A DNA stretch of 64,000 nt from Geodermatophilus amargosae (GCF_900116515.1 NZ_FPBA01000002.1:310001-374000), one strand, 5' to 3'. Positions 31,190-40,938 are shown, numbered from the stretch's first letter. A program made the numbers and translations. Notes: generated by a model from the letters alone, not told the origin.

Positions 31190-31780
31190 GTGACCGCGCC
31201 GCACCCGCTCGCGCCCTACGCGGCGGTGGTGCTCGCCGGTGGCCGGGCGGCCCGGCTGGGCGGGCGGGCCAAGCCGCAGCTCGAGGTCGGCGGCCGCACG
31301 ATGCTCGAGACGGTGCTCGCCGCGGTCGCCGACGCAGCACAGCGGGTCGTCGTCGGACCGCCGCAGCCGGTGCCCGCGGGTGTCCGCGTCGTCCGCGAGC
31401 AGCCACCCGGCGGCGGGCCGGTCGCCGCCATGCGCGCGGGCCTGGCCGTCGTCGACGCCGACGTCGTCGCGGTGCTCGCCGGCGACCTGCCGTTCGTGAC
31501 GCCCGCGCTGGTCGCCGAGCTGCGGGCGCGCCTCACGGCCGACGGCGTCCTGGTCGTCGACGACACCGGCCGCGACCAGTACCTGCTGGGGGTCTGGCGG
31601 ACCGCGGCGCTGCGGACGGCGCTGACCGGTGCCGACGGTCCTGTCCCGGTGCGCCGGGTGCTGGCCCGGCTGTCGGTCACCCGGTTCTCCCCCGCCCGCG
31701 AGCCGGGCACGCCGCCCCCCTGGACCGACTGCGACACCCCCGCCGACCTGGCCCGCGCCCGCGCCGCCGCCGGCGGGTGA
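31190..31780 (+). CDS. mobA: Molybdenum cofactor guanylyltransferase-like protein
   Basis: 196-aa nucleotidyltransferase: [20 protein letters not shown] (LAGGxxxRxGxxK), then [20 protein letters not shown] with the metal-binding Asp, and [16 protein letters not shown] at the end. With the Moco genes and fdhD around it, attachment of GMP to Mo-molybdopterin is the best guess; CMP transfer or a related NTP transferase is not excluded. GTG start, no clear Shine-Dalgarno. Confidence 0.85.
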   Translation: MTAPHPLAPYAAVVLAGGRAARLGGRAKPQLEVGGRTMLETVLAAVADAAQRVVVGPPQPVPAGVRVVREQPPGGGPVAAMRAGLAVVDADVVAVLAGDLPFVTPALVAELRARLTADGVLVVDDTGRDQYLLGVWRTAALRTALTGADGPVPVRRVLARLSVTRFSPAREPGTPPPWTDCDTPADLARARAAAGG

Positions 31781-31809
31781 CCGGTCCGGGCGAGGGGTAG
31801 GGGCTGCGC

Positions 31810-32472
31810 ATGCGCGTCGTCATCGCCGGAGCCCACGGCCAGGTCGCCCGCCGCCTCGGCCGGCTGCTCACCGGACGCGGGGACACCGTGGTCGGCATCG
31901 TCCGCAACCCCGACCACACCGCCGACCTCGAGGCCGACGGCGTCACGCCCGCGGTGCTGGACCTGGAGTCCGCCTCCGTCGACGACGTCGCCGAGGTGGT
32001 GCGCGGCGCCGACGCGGTGGTCTTCGCGGCCGGCGCCGGTCCGGGCAGCGGCGAGGCGCGCAAGCACACCGTCGACCACGGCGCCGCCGTCCTGTTGGCC
32101 GACGCCGCCGAGCGCGCCGGGGTCCGCCCCTACCTGCTGGTGTCCTCGATGGGCGTCGAGCAGGCCCGGAACGGCACCCCGCGGGGCATGGACCCGGTCT
32201 TCGCCGTGTACCTGCAGGCCAAGCTCCGCGCCGAGGACACCATCTTGCCGCGCACGGCCCTCGACGTCGTGATCCTGCGGCCGGGCGGCCTGACCGACGA
32301 GCCTGGTACCGGACGCGTGCGGCTCGAACACGGCGTCGAGTACGGCGAGGTCCCCCGTGACGACGTCGCCGCGGTGCTGCTCGCCCTGCTCGACGCGGGG
32401 AAGACGGACGAGGTCGTGGAGCTGGTCTCCGGCGACACCCCGATCGCCGACGCCGTCGCCGCGCTCCCCTAG
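31810..32472 (+). CDS. NAD(P)-binding SDR-like protein
   Basis: 220 aa, atypical short-chain dehydrogenase (NmrA/YwnB-like): Rossmann AGAHGQVARRLGRLLTGRGD at the N-terminus, DAVVFAAGAGPGSG, LLVSSMGVEQARNG, YLQAKLRAEDTIL, and VVILRPGGLTDEPG. The tyrosine-lysine site is of the degenerate YxxxK kind. Substrate unknown. The stop shares CTAG with the convergent truA stop. Confidence 0.87.
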   Translation: MRVVIAGAHGQVARRLGRLLTGRGDTVVGIVRNPDHTADLEADGVTPAVLDLESASVDDVAEVVRGADAVVFAAGAGPGSGEARKHTVDHGAAVLLADAAERAGVRPYLLVSSMGVEQARNGTPRGMDPVFAVYLQAKLRAEDTILPRTALDVVILRPGGLTDEPGTGRVRLEHGVEYGEVPRDDVAAVLLALLDAGKTDEVVELVSGDTPIADAVAALP

Positions 32473-33251
32473 GTGCGCAGTGCGCGCGTCACCAGCGCGC
32501 GAGCGGCCAGGTCGGCGTCCGGCGGGTAGTCGACCCGCAGGAGGGTCAGCCCGCCCGGCGGCGCGACGACGACCTCGTCGGCCCGCTGCCGGCGCTCGAG
32601 CAGGCCGGCCGGCCACTCCGGCGCCCGGCGGCCCTCCCCCACGGCGATCAGCGCGCCGACCAGGCTGCGCACCATCGAGTGGCAGAACGCGTCGGCGGAC
32701 GTGGTGACGGTCACCAGGTCGCCGTCCCGGGTCACCGCGAGCTCCAGCAGCGTGCGGATGGTCGTGGCCCCCTCACGGCGGCGGCAGAAGGCGGCGAAGT
32801 CGTGCCGGCCGGTCAGCAGGCGCGCGGCGGCCTCCATGGCGGCGGCATCGAGCCGACGGGGCCAGCCGGCGGTGTCCGCGCGGCGCAGCGGTGGCGGACC
32901 GGCGTCGCTGTCGGTGAGCCGGTAGGCGTAGTGCCGCGCCAGCGCTCCGAAGCGGGCGTCGAAGCCGGGCGGGGCCTCCTCCACGGCGGGCACGGCCACG
33001 TCGGCCGGCAGGAGCCCGCGCAGCCGGCGCACCAGCCGCTCGCGCTGGTCCTCCCAGGCCGCCCGCGGGACGTCGGCGTGCGCGACCTGGCCGGTGGCGT
33101 GCACCCCGGCGTCGGTCCGGCCGGCGACGGTGAGCCCGACCGGGATCCGCAGCACGGTGGCCAGTGCGGCCTCGAGCTCGGCCTGCACCGTGCGGCGCCC
33201 GGGCTGCCGGGCCCAGCCGGAGAAGTCCGTCCCGTCGTAGGCGACGGCCAG
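32469..33251 (-). CDS. truA: tRNA pseudouridine(38-40) synthase TruA, start codon problematic
   Basis: Makes pseudouridine at positions 38-40 of tRNA. Catalytic Asp in AGRTDAGVHATGQVAH, then PPGFDARFGALARHYAYRL and FCHSMVRSLVGALIAVGEG. The conserved N-terminus (VRLRLAVAYDGTDFSGWARQ) lies upstream of the first in-frame ATG/GTG/TTG, which is GTG 33188 and would remove the AYDGTDFSGW motif. The expected Val start at 33263 is GTC. A CTG at 33251 is used here as the least bad start. A terminator hairpin (33261-33296) ends exactly at that point. Usually follows rplQ, as here. Confidence 0.85.
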   Translation of the reverse strand: MAVAYDGTDFSGWARQPGRRTVQAELEAALATVLRIPVGLTVAGRTDAGVHATGQVAHADVPRAAWEDQRERLVRRLRGLLPADVAVPAVEEAPPGFDARFGALARHYAYRLTDSDAGPPPLRRADTAGWPRRLDAAAMEAAARLLTGRHDFAAFCRRREGATTIRTLLELAVTRDGDLVTVTTSADAFCHSMVRSLVGALIAVGEGRRAPEWPAGLLERRQRADEVVVAPPGGLTLLRVDYPPDADLAARALVTRALRT

Positions 33252-33260
33252 CCGGAGACG

Positions 33261-33296
33261 GACGAGCCCGCCCCCGGGGTCGGGGGCGGGCTCGTC
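33261..33296 (-). terminator. Terminator of the alpha operon, overlapping the truA 5' end
   Basis: Perfect 16-bp stem GACGAGCCCGCCCCCG / CGGGGGCGGGCTCGTC with the loop GGGT, 25 bases after the stop of the acidic gene at 33322-33699. It may also hide the truA ribosome-binding region. Confidence 0.8.
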
Positions 33297-33321
33297 GGGG
33301 TGGTGCTGGGTGTTCAGGAGA

Positions 33322-33699
33322 TCACTGGGGGTCGGGTGCCGACTCGCCGCCGGGGGCGTGGGTGCCCGCGCTCGCGGCGTCGCCGATCTCGGCGGCCTCG
33401 ATCTCCGCGGCCGCCGCGGCGGCCACGTCCGGCGACAGCGCCGGGTCGTCGACCACGGCCAGGTTCTCCGCGCGCGGCTGCGGGGTCACGTTCCCGTCGT
33501 CCTGGCGGTCCCCGTCGGGGTTGTAGAGATCGGTGACGATCTGCTGCGCCTCGGGGTCGACGTCGCCGCCGGTGACGGCCGGCGAGGTGTCGCCGCCGGG
33601 CCCGGTGGTCTCGCCCGCGAAGGTCGCGCCCTGGTCACCGCCGCCGGCGGAGACCCCGGCAGCGCCGGCGTCGCCGCCCGCGCCCGGCTGCTCGCTCAC
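33322..33699 (-). CDS. Acidic hypothetical protein coupled to rplQ
   Basis: 125 aa, strongly acidic with Gly/Ala/Asp/Glu-rich low-complexity stretches ([23 protein letters not shown] repeats). No family recognised, no membrane segment. The GTG overlaps the rplQ stop by four bases (GTGA), so it is made with L17. Its composition resembles the acidic C-terminal tail of L17 just upstream, which raises the idea of a split or duplicated tail. Codon third positions look coding. Confidence 0.65.
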   Translation of the reverse strand: MSEQPGAGGDAGAAGVSAGGGDQGATFAGETTGPGGDTSPAVTGGDVDPEAQQIVTDLYNPDGDRQDDGNVTPQPRAENLAVVDDPALSPDVAAAAAAEIEAAEIGDAASAGTHAPGGESAPDPQ

Positions 33700-34337
33700 C
33701 TGGGCCCGTCCGTGTCCCCGGCGTCGCCCGGGGTCTCGGCGTCGGCGGCCACGACCTCGGTGGTGTCGTCGGCAGCGACCGGGTCGACGGCGACCGTGTC
33801 ATCGGCGACCGCGTCGTCCGTGGTCTCGACCTCGGCGTCGTCGGCGACGGTCTCGTCGACGTCGGCCGTCTCGATGGCGTCGGCGGTGACCTCACCGGAG
33901 GCGGAGGCGCCACCGGCGCCGGCGGCGAAGCGGGTGCCGCGGGCACGCTCGGCCTCGCCGACGGCCTGCTGGCCGACGGTCAGGGCCTCGACCAGCTCGA
34001 TGACGGCCATGGGGGCGTTGTCGCCCTTGCGCGGACCGACCTTGGTGATGCGGGTGTAGCCGCCGGGCCGGTTCTCGTAGCGCGGGCCGATCTCGGCGAA
34101 CAGGTGGTGGACGACGTCCTTGTCCCGGATGACCGTCATGACCTGCCGGCGGGCGTGCAGGTCACCGCGCTTGGCGAAGGTGACCAGCTTCTCGGCGTAC
34201 GGGCGCAGCCGCTTCGCCTTCGCCTCGGTGGTGGTGATCCGCCCGTGCTCGAACAGCGACGTGGCCAGATTGGCCAGCATCAGCCGCTGGTGGGCGGCGG
34301 AGCCGCCGAGACGGGGGCCCTTGGTGGGGGTGGGCAT
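33696..34337 (-). CDS. rplQ: 50S ribosomal protein L17 with long acidic tail
   Basis: 213 aa. L17 core at residues 1-120 ([60 protein letters not shown]). The last 85-90 residues are an Asp/Thr/Val/Ala-rich acidic extension, much longer than in E. coli (127 aa in total). Extensions of this kind are known from actinobacterial L17 but their role is unclear. Between rpoA and the acidic gene. Confidence 0.96.
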   Translation of the reverse strand: MPTPTKGPRLGGSAAHQRLMLANLATSLFEHGRITTTEAKAKRLRPYAEKLVTFAKRGDLHARRQVMTVIRDKDVVHHLFAEIGPRYENRPGGYTRITKVGPRKGDNAPMAVIELVEALTVGQQAVGEAERARGTRFAAGAGGASASGEVTADAIETADVDETVADDAEVETTDDAVADDTVAVDPVAADDTTEVVAADAETPGDAGDTDGPR

Positions 34338-34446
34338 GTCGGTCCTTCCTCAGGCGGCCGGACGGAGCGTTCGCCGGCTGCTACCAGGTGGTGCTGTCGT
34401 CGCTGTTCTCAGTGTGGCGGGCGCTGCCGGTGCCGTGGACACCGGC

Positions 34447-34481
34447 CCGGCCGGGCGGCAGGTCCCCCGCCGCCCGGCCGG
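34447..34481 (-). terminator. Stem-loop between rpoA and rplQ
   Basis: Perfect 13-bp stem CCGGCCGGGCGGC / GCCGCCCGGCCGG with a 9-base loop, 8 bases after the rpoA stop. A partial terminator or mRNA processing/stability element. Confidence 0.55.
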
Positions 34482-34488
34482 TGCAGCG

Positions 34489-35565
34489 TCAGAGCTGCTC
34501 GGTCTCCTGGTAGGAGCCGTCGTCGTACTGGACCTGGCCGTACTCGGTGCCGTACTCGGCGGTGCCGTGGTAGGCGTCGGTCTCGTAGCCCTCGTCGTAG
34601 CTCTCGACCGAGGTCGGGATGAACCCGGGCGGGCTGTCCTTGAGCGCCAGGCCCATGGCCGCCAGCTTCATCTTGACCTCGTCGATCGACTTGGCCCCGA
34701 AGTTGCGGATGTCGAGCAGGTCGGCCTCCGAGCGGGTGACCAGCTCCCCGACGGTGTGCACACCCTCGCGCTTGAGGCAGTTGTAGGACCGGACGGTGAG
34801 GTCCATGTCCTCGATCGGCATCGAGAAGTTCGCGATGTCGGCGGCCTCGGCCGGGCTGGGACCGACCTCGATGCCCTCGGCATCGACGTTGAGCTCGCGC
34901 AGCAGGCCGAACAGCTCGACGAGGGTCGAGCCGGCGCTGGCGATGGCGTCGCGGGGGGCGATCGAGGGCTTGGTCTCGACGTCGACCACGAGGCGGTCGA
35001 AGTCGGTGCGCTGCTCGACGCGGGTGGCCTCGACGGCGTAGGTGACCTTGAGGACCGGCGAGTAGATCGAGTCGACCGGGATCCGGCCGATCTCCTGGCC
35101 GGGCTGCTTGTTCTGCGGCGCCGGGACGTAGCCGCGGCCCCGCTCGACGACCAGCTCGATCTCGAGGCGGCCCTTGCCGTTCAGGGTGGCGATGTGCAGC
35201 TCGGGGTTGTGCACCTCGACACCGGCCGGGGGCGCGATGTCGGCGGCGGTGACCTCACCGGGACCCTGCTTGCGCAGGTACATGGTCACCGGCTCGTCGG
35301 AGTCGGAGCTGACGACCAGGCCCTTGAGGTTCAGGATGACCTCGGTGACGTCCTCCTTGACCCCGGGCACGGTGGTGAACTCGTGCAAGGTGCCCTCGAT
35401 CCGGATGCTGGTCACGGCAGCACCGGGGATCGACGACAGGAGGGTGCGGCGCAGCGAGTTGCCGAGGGTGTAGCCGAAGCCGGGCTCCAGCGGCTCGATG
35501 ACGAACCGCGAGCGCTGCTCGGTGATCGTCTCCTCGGTCAGCGTCGGACGCTGTGCGATGAGCAT
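34489..35565 (-). CDS. rpoA: RNA polymerase alpha subunit
   Basis: 358 aa. N-terminal dimerisation domain ([39 protein letters not shown]) and C-terminal helix-hairpin-helix domain ([39 protein letters not shown]) that contacts UP elements and activators. The last 37 residues are an acidic, Tyr-rich tail ([20 protein letters not shown] onward). ATG 35565 chosen for its GAGGAG and family start [12 protein letters not shown]. Confidence 0.97.
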   Translation of the reverse strand: MLIAQRPTLTEETITEQRSRFVIEPLEPGFGYTLGNSLRRTLLSSIPGAAVTSIRIEGTLHEFTTVPGVKEDVTEVILNLKGLVVSSDSDEPVTMYLRKQGPGEVTAADIAPPAGVEVHNPELHIATLNGKGRLEIELVVERGRGYVPAPQNKQPGQEIGRIPVDSIYSPVLKVTYAVEATRVEQRTDFDRLVVDVETKPSIAPRDAIASAGSTLVELFGLLRELNVDAEGIEVGPSPAEAADIANFSMPIEDMDLTVRSYNCLKREGVHTVGELVTRSEADLLDIRNFGAKSIDEVKMKLAAMGLALKDSPPGFIPTSVESYDEGYETDAYHGTAEYGTEYGQVQYDDGSYQETEQL

Positions 35566-35626
35566 GGGGGTGTCTCCTCTGGGTCCTCCGGCGCCCGCCA
35601 TATGACGCCGTGAGGGGGGTGGTGCG

Positions 35627-35660
35627 GGCCCCGGCGGACATCGGTCCGCCCGCCGGGGCC
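35627..35660 (-). terminator. Stem-loop between rpsD and rpoA
   Basis: Arms GGCCCCGGCGGAC / GTCCGCCCGCCGGGGCC with a one-base bulge and a 4-base loop, in the 129-base gap. It could tune rpoA expression relative to the ribosomal genes. Confidence 0.5.
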
Positions 35661-35694
35661 GGGTGGTGCAGTGGTGCTGTGGTGCTGCGAGCCC

Positions 35695-36321
35695 TTACTT
35701 GGAGTAGAGCTCGACGATCAGCTGCTCCTGGACCGGGGTGTCGATCACCTGGCGGGCCGGGACGCTGTGCACGACGGCGCGCAGCTGGCCACCGATGACC
35801 TCCAGCCACGGCGGCACGGGGCGCTCGCCGGCACGGGCCTGGGCGATCTCGAAGGGCACCATCCGCCGCGACTTCTCGGCGACCTCGAGGATGTCGTTCG
35901 CGCTCACCCGGTAGGACGGGATGTCGACCTTGCGGCCGTTGACCCGGATGTGGCCGTGCTTGACCAGCTGGCGGGCCATGTCGCGGCTCTCGGCCCAGCC
36001 GGCCCGGTACACGACGTTGTCCAGCCGCGACTCGAGGATCTGCAGCAGGACCTCACCGGTCTTGCCGGTCTTGCGGTTGGCCTCCTCGTAGTAGCCGCGG
36101 AACTGCTTCTCGAGGACGCCGTAGATGCGGCGGGCCTTCTGCTTCTCGCGCAGCTGCAGGAGGTACTCGCTGTCCTTGCTGCGGCCCCGGCCGTGCTCGC
36201 CCGGCGGGTAGGGCCGGATCTCGATCGGGCACTTCGGGGACTCGCACTTGCTGCCCTTGAGGAACAGCTTCATCTTCTCGCGCCGACACATGCGGCAGTC
36301 GGCTCCGGTGTAACGGGCCAC
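35695..36321 (-). CDS. rpsD: 30S ribosomal protein S4, zinc-binding form
   Basis: 208 aa. The N-terminal zinc knuckle is intact (C9, C12, C26, C31), so this is the C+ form; zinc-free paralogues, if any, would be elsewhere. S4 RNA-binding domain: [20 protein letters not shown] then [20 protein letters not shown]. Alpha operon. Confidence 0.97.
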   Translation of the reverse strand: MARYTGADCRMCRREKMKLFLKGSKCESPKCPIEIRPYPPGEHGRGRSKDSEYLLQLREKQKARRIYGVLEKQFRGYYEEANRKTGKTGEVLLQILESRLDNVVYRAGWAESRDMARQLVKHGHIRVNGRKVDIPSYRVSANDILEVAEKSRRMVPFEIAQARAGERPVPPWLEVIGGQLRAVVHSVPARQVIDTPVQEQLIVELYSK

Positions 36322-36356
36322 GTCAGGTACTCCTCGTTCTTCTCGTCAGTGGCCGG

Positions 36357-36764
36357 TCAGACCCGGCGACGCTTCTTCGGGCGGCAGCCGTTGTGCGGCT
36401 GCGGGGTGACGTCCTGGATCTGCCCGACCTCGAGGCCGGTGGCCTGCAGCGAGCGGATCGCGGTCTCACGACCCGAACCCGGGCCCTTGACGAAGACGTC
36501 GACCTTGCGCATGCCGTGCTCCTGGGCCTTGCGCGCGGCGTTCTCCGCAGCCATCTGGGCGGCGAACGGCGTCGACTTGCGCGAGCCCTTGAAGCCGACG
36601 TGGCCGGCCGAGGCCCAGCTGATCACGTTCCCGGTCGGGTCGGTGATCGACACGATCGTGTTGTTGAACGTGCTCTTGATGTGAGCGGCGCCGTGGGCGA
36701 CGTTCTTCTTCTCCTTGCGGCGGACCTTCTTGGCACCAGCCGCGGCGCGAGCCCTGGGAGGCAT
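36357..36764 (-). CDS. rpsK: 30S ribosomal protein S11
   Basis: 135 aa; [40 protein letters not shown] and the C-terminal [20 protein letters not shown] 36764 gives the normal basic N-terminus; the frame is open a little further up. 92 bases after rpsM. Confidence 0.97.
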   Translation of the reverse strand: MPPRARAAAGAKKVRRKEKKNVAHGAAHIKSTFNNTIVSITDPTGNVISWASAGHVGFKGSRKSTPFAAQMAAENAARKAQEHGMRKVDVFVKGPGSGRETAIRSLQATGLEVGQIQDVTPQPHNGCRPKKRRRV

Positions 36765-36859
36765 GTCTCTCCGGATTCCTTCTGACGTATGGCCTGGAAA
36801 CACACGCGCAGCCCGTCGCTCCCGCCCTCACGGGTCGCCACGACGGGCCGCTGCGCGGC

Positions 36860-37240
36860 TTACTTCTTGCCGGCCTTCTTCTTGCCGGCGATGGTCTTGC
36901 GCGGGCCCTTGCTGGAGCGCGCGTTGGTGCGGGTGCGCTGACCGTGGACGGGCAGCCCACGACGGTGACGCAGGCCCTGGTAGCAGCCGATCTCCACCTT
37001 GCGGCGGATGTCGGCGGCCACCTCGCGGCGCAGGTCACCCTCGACGCGGAAGTGCTCGTCGATGTAGTCGCGCAGCCGCAGCAGGTCCTCGTCGGAGAGG
37101 TCCCGGACGCGCAGGTCCGGGCTGACGCCGGTCGCCGTCAGGGTCTCCTTGGCGTGGGTCTTGCCGATCCCGTAGATGTAGGTGAGCGCGACCTCCATCC
37201 GCTTGTCGCGGGGCAGGTCGACGCCGGCCAGTCGTGCCAT
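36860..37240 (-). CDS. rpsM: 30S ribosomal protein S13
   Basis: 126 aa; [34 protein letters not shown], and [20 protein letters not shown], with a basic KKKAGKK end that reaches the tRNAs. Next to rpmJ and infA as in other actinobacteria. Confidence 0.97.
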   Translation of the reverse strand: MARLAGVDLPRDKRMEVALTYIYGIGKTHAKETLTATGVSPDLRVRDLSDEDLLRLRDYIDEHFRVEGDLRREVAADIRRKVEIGCYQGLRHRRGLPVHGQRTRTNARSSKGPRKTIAGKKKAGKK

Positions 37241-37255
37241 GTCTCAGGTACTCCC

Positions 37256-37369
37256 TCAGCCCTGCCGCTGCTTGTGGCGGGCGTTGTCGCAGATGACCAT
37301 GACCCGGCCGTGCCGGCGGATCACCTTGCACTTGTCGCAGATCTTCTTCACCGACGGCTGGACCTTCAC
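37256..37369 (-). CDS. rpmJ: 50S ribosomal protein L36, zinc-binding form
   Basis: Only 37 aa: [20 protein letters not shown] followed by [17 protein letters not shown]. Zinc ligands C11, C14, C27 and H32 are all present. GTG start at 37369. Lies between infA and rpsM as expected. Confidence 0.95.
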   Translation of the reverse strand: MKVQPSVKKICDKCKVIRRHGRVMVICDNARHKQRQG

Positions 37370-37442
37370 CGGTGCCGCCCCTCATTCCTGTCGATCGATG
37401 GCCGCCCACGCGGCACCCGGAGGTGCCCCGTGCCGGCGGCGG

Positions 37443-37664
37443 TCACTTGTAGCGGTAGACGATGCGACCGCGGGTCAGGTCGTAGGGCGAGAGCTCCACG
37501 ACGACGCGGTCTTCCGGCAGGATGCGGATGTAGTGCTGCCGCATCTTGCCGCTGATGTGGGCGAGCACCCGGTGCCCGTTCTGCAGCTCGACCCGGAACA
37601 TCGCGTTGGGCAGCGGCTCGACGACGCGACCCTCGACCTCGATGGCCCCGTCCTTCTTCGCCAT
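37443..37664 (-). CDS. infA: Translation initiation factor IF-1
   Basis: 73 aa OB-fold protein that binds the ribosomal A site during initiation. [40 protein letters not shown] and RGRIVYRYK at the end. First gene of infA-rpmJ-rpsM-rpsK-rpsD-rpoA-rplQ, with its own promoter upstream. Confidence 0.97.
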   Translation of the reverse strand: MAKKDGAIEVEGRVVEPLPNAMFRVELQNGHRVLAHISGKMRQHYIRILPEDRVVVELSPYDLTRGRIVYRYK

Positions 37665-37968
37665 GCCCTACACGGCCTCCCTGAATCGGTGGTGCTGGTG
37701 GTGTGGTGCTGGAGTCGCGTGCGTCCATGCCGGGGCTCGACCCCAGGTCGCACACGGTGGTTGCAGAACAGGTGGTGCAGACACTCCCGCGAGGGCGTCC
37801 TGCATCGCGCGGCCACAGCACGACGACAGGACGGCGCGAGCGCCATCGGCCACTGTACCCCGCAGGAACGGGGCACTCCAACCCGGTCTCGCTCACACAG
37901 CGAGCAGCAGGCCGTGGTCGGAGGCCACCGCCGGCACCTCGCGGGCGGCGGGGTCCTCGCGTCCTCGC
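37665..37968. other. Intergenic region between map and infA
   Basis: 304 bases with no gene. It holds the infA promoter at 37852-37881 and a leader of about 180 bases. GGTGGTGCTGGTGGTGTGGTGCTGG at its infA end is a GT-rich low-complexity stretch (shortened: GGTGGTGCTGGTGGTG). No other element recognised. Confidence 0.6.
37852..37881 (-). promoter_or_regulatory. Predicted infA/alpha operon promoter
   Basis: On the minus strand TTGGAG (37881-37876), an 18-base spacer and TACAGT (37857-37852), a good sigma-A match. It would give a leader of about 180 bases before infA. Confidence 0.6.
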
Positions 37969-38772
37969 TCAGGTGCGGGGGGTGATCCCGAAGGGTGCCA
38001 GCCCCGCGACGCCGCCGTCCTCGGCCGTGAGGACCCAGGGACCCTCCGGTGTGATGGCGACGGTGTGCTCGAAGTGCGCGGCGCGCGAGCCGTCCTTGGT
38101 GACGACCGTCCAGCCGTCCTCGAGCTCGGCGGTGGCGGCGTCGCCCACGGTCACCATCGGCTCGATGGCCAGCGCGAGGCCCGGCACGAGCTTGGGGCCC
38201 CGGCCGGGGCGGCCGTAGTTGAGGACGTGGGGGTCCTGGTGCATCTCGGTGCCGATGCCGTGGCCGCCGTAGTGGTCGACGATGCCGTAGGCGTGCTCCT
38301 CGGCGGTGACGACCCCCTCGACGGCGGCACTGATGTCGGTCAGCCGGCCACCGGCGACGGCGCGGGCCAACCCGGCCCACATGCTGCGCTCGGTGACGTC
38401 GATGAGAGCGGCGTCCTCGGCCGACGGCGGACCGACGGTGACGGTGACGGCGGAGTCACCGTGCCATCCCTGGAGGATGGCGCCGCAGTCGATGGAGATG
38501 TTGTCGCCCTCGGCGAGGGACCGCTCCGGGTCCGGGATGCCGTGGACGATCTCGTCGTTGATCGACGCGCAGATGCTGCCGGTGAAGCCGTGGTAGCCCA
38601 GGAACGACGGGATGGCCCCGGCCGACCGTATGACGTCCTCGGCGATCGCGTCGAGCTCCCCGGTGGTCACACCGGGCCGCACGGCCGCCCGGACAGCGGC
38701 GATCGCCCGCGCGACGACGAGCCCGGCACCGCGCATGAGCTCGATCTCGTGCGGTGTCTTGATCTGGATCAT
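37969..38772 (-). CDS. map: Methionine aminopeptidase, type I
   Basis: Removes the initiator Met. 267 aa; metal ligands are in ISIDCGAILQGWHGDSAV (two Asp), GGHGIGTEMH (His), ALAIEPM (Glu) and HFEHTVAI (Glu). ATG 38772 (MIQIKTPHEIELMRGAG) matches the Streptomyces N-terminus; ATG 38826 would add 18 residues. Follows adk in secY-adk-map. Confidence 0.95.
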   Translation of the reverse strand: MIQIKTPHEIELMRGAGLVVARAIAAVRAAVRPGVTTGELDAIAEDVIRSAGAIPSFLGYHGFTGSICASINDEIVHGIPDPERSLAEGDNISIDCGAILQGWHGDSAVTVTVGPPSAEDAALIDVTERSMWAGLARAVAGGRLTDISAAVEGVVTAEEHAYGIVDHYGGHGIGTEMHQDPHVLNYGRPGRGPKLVPGLALAIEPMVTVGDAATAELEDGWTVVTKDGSRAAHFEHTVAITPEGPWVLTAEDGGVAGLAPFGITPRT

Positions 38773-38842
38773 GCGTCCACTCCACTTCGCCAGCAGCGGG
38801 AGGCGGGTCAGGATCCCGGCCGACATCGGCGGCGCCGTCCCC

Positions 38843-39451
38843 TCAGCTGTCGCTCGGCTGCCCGGGCTGCGGGGAGCGGCCCAGGGCGGTCATCACCCGG
38901 GCGGTGACCTCGTCGACGGAGCCGATCGCGTCGATGCGCGACAGCAGCCCCTCGCCGTCGTAGAACCCCGACAGCGGCGCGGTCTGTTCCCGGTAGACCT
39001 CGAGCCGGCGCCGGACGGTCTCGGGCTTGTCGTCGTCGCGCTGCACCCACTCGCCGTCGACCAGCATCCGGCGGCCGGAGAGCCGGCGCACCAGCTCCTC
39101 CTCGTCGACGACCAGCTCGACGACGCGGTCCAGACGCTGACCGAGCTCCTCGAGGGAGCCGCGCAGCTGCTCGGCCTGCGGGATGGTCCGGGGGAAGCCG
39201 TCGAGCAGGAAGCCGCCCTCCGCGTCCGGCTCGGCCAACCGGTCCTTGACCATGGCGACGGTGATCTCGTCGGGCACCAGGTCACCGGCGTCCATGTAGA
39301 CCTTGGCCTTCAGCCCCAGCTCGGTCTGGCCGCTGACGTTGGCGCGGAAGATGTCGCCGGTCGAGATCGCCGGGACACCGAGCTGGCCGGCGATGACCTG
39401 GGCCTGGGTGCCCTTGCCCGCACCGGGCGGACCCAGCAGCACGATGCGCAC
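38843..39451 (-). CDS. adk: Adenylate kinase
   Basis: 202 aa. P-loop GPPGAGKGT at residues 7-15, AMP-binding [28 protein letters not shown], and a short LID ([20 protein letters not shown]) without zinc cysteines. GTG shares a base with the secY stop (TAGTG), coupling the genes. Confidence 0.96.
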   Translation of the reverse strand: MRIVLLGPPGAGKGTQAQVIAGQLGVPAISTGDIFRANVSGQTELGLKAKVYMDAGDLVPDEITVAMVKDRLAEPDAEGGFLLDGFPRTIPQAEQLRGSLEELGQRLDRVVELVVDEEELVRRLSGRRMLVDGEWVQRDDDKPETVRRRLEVYREQTAPLSGFYDGEGLLSRIDAIGSVDEVTARVMTALGRSPQPGQPSDS

Positions 39452-40761
39452 TACTTCAGGAACCCTTCGTAGTTGCGCTGGTTGAGCTGCGTCTCGATCT
39501 GCTTCACGGTCTCCAAGCCCACTCCCACCATGATCAGCACTGCCGTCCCGCCGAACGGGAAGTTCTGGTTCGCACCCTGCTGCGTGACCGACAGGAAGAA
39601 GTTGGGCAGCACCGCGACGATCCCCAGGTAGATCGACCCGGGCAGGGTGATCCGGGACAGCACGTACTGCAGGTACTCCGCCGTCGGCCGACCCGGGCGG
39701 ATGCCGGGGATGAAGCCGCCGTAGCGCTTCATGTCGTCGGCCCGTTCCTCCGGGTTGAAGGTGATCGACACGTAGAAGTACGTGAAGAACACGATCAGGC
39801 CGAAGTACAGCGCCACGTGGACGGGACTGCTCTGGTCGATGACGTAGTTCTCGAAGAACTGCCGGACCGGGCCGGTCTCGTCGCCCTGCAGCTGGGTGAT
39901 CAGCTGCGGCAGGTACAGCAGCGACGAGGCGAAGATGACCGGGATGACGCCGGCCTGGTTGACCTTCAACGGCAGGTAGGTCGAGGTGCCGCCGTACATG
40001 CGGCGGCCGACCATGCGCTTGGCGTACTGGACCGGGATGCGGCGTTGTGCCTGTTCGACGTAGATGACCGCGCCGATGATCAGCAGGGCGAAGGCGCAGA
40101 CGACGGCGAAGACGACACCGCCGCGGGTCTGCAGGATCGAGCCGCCCTCGGCCGGGATGCGCGCGGCGATCGAGGTGAAGATCAGCACGGACATGCCGTT
40201 GCCGATCCCCTTCTCGGTGAGCAGCTCGCCGAGCCACATGATCACCGCGGTACCGGCGGTCAGGGTGACGACCAGCACGACCGTCGTCCAGATGCTGTCC
40301 GACGGGATGATGTCCTGCTGGCAGCCCGGGAACAGCTGACCGCTGCGGGCCAGGGCGATGATGCCGGTGCTCTGCAGGACCGACAGGGCGATCGTCAGGT
40401 AGCGGGTGTACTGGGTCAGCTTCTGCTGGCCCGACTGCCCTTCCTTCTTCAGCTGCTCGAAGCGCGGGATCACCACGACCAGCAGCTGCACGATGATGCT
40501 GGCGGTGATGTAGGGCATGATCCCCAGCGCGAAGATCGACAGCCGCAGCAGTGCACCGCCGGAGAACAGGTTCACCAGCGAGTAGACGTCGCGCTGGCTG
40601 CCCGCCTGGGCCTGCTCGAGACAGCTGTTGATCGCCTGGACGGAGACGCCCGGCCCGGGCACGGAGGCGCCCAGCCGGTAGATGGCGATCATCGCCAGGG
40701 AGAACAGCAACTTTCGCCGGAGGTCTGGCGTCCGGAACGCCGCGGCGAACGCCTGCAGCAC
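39451..40761 (-). CDS. secY: Protein translocase subunit SecY
   Basis: Channel of the Sec translocon, 436 aa, ten hydrophobic membrane segments. Family marks include [50 protein letters not shown] loop (here [18 protein letters not shown]) and [23 protein letters not shown] 40761 with AGGGGAGG upstream. Separated from rplO by a strong terminator, so secY-adk-map may be a separate unit. Confidence 0.97.
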   Translation of the reverse strand: MLQAFAAAFRTPDLRRKLLFSLAMIAIYRLGASVPGPGVSVQAINSCLEQAQAGSQRDVYSLVNLFSGGALLRLSIFALGIMPYITASIIVQLLVVVIPRFEQLKKEGQSGQQKLTQYTRYLTIALSVLQSTGIIALARSGQLFPGCQQDIIPSDSIWTTVVLVVTLTAGTAVIMWLGELLTEKGIGNGMSVLIFTSIAARIPAEGGSILQTRGGVVFAVVCAFALLIIGAVIYVEQAQRRIPVQYAKRMVGRRMYGGTSTYLPLKVNQAGVIPVIFASSLLYLPQLITQLQGDETGPVRQFFENYVIDQSSPVHVALYFGLIVFFTYFYVSITFNPEERADDMKRYGGFIPGIRPGRPTAEYLQYVLSRITLPGSIYLGIVAVLPNFFLSVTQQGANQNFPFGGTAVLIMVGVGLETVKQIETQLNQRNYEGFLK

Positions 40762-40895
40762 GTGCCCTCCCCTGCTCGGTCGGATGAGGTTAGCAACGGC
40801 GGAGGAGCCCCCTGCCCCCGCCACTCGCGAGCGCGCGGCGGGGGCCTGCGGGGGCCGCATCCGGCCCGCCTGCCGGAGCGGCAGACCGGGCAGCA

Positions 40896-40933
40896 GACGA
40901 CCCCCGGGAGCTGTCGTGCTCCCGGGGGTCGTC
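40896..40933 (-). terminator. Terminator of the spc operon (after rplO)
   Basis: Perfect 16-bp stem GACGACCCCCGGGAGC / GCTCCCGGGGGTCGTC, 6-base loop TGTCGT, 5 bases after the rplO stop. Confidence 0.8.
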
Positions 40934-40938
40934 GGCGG

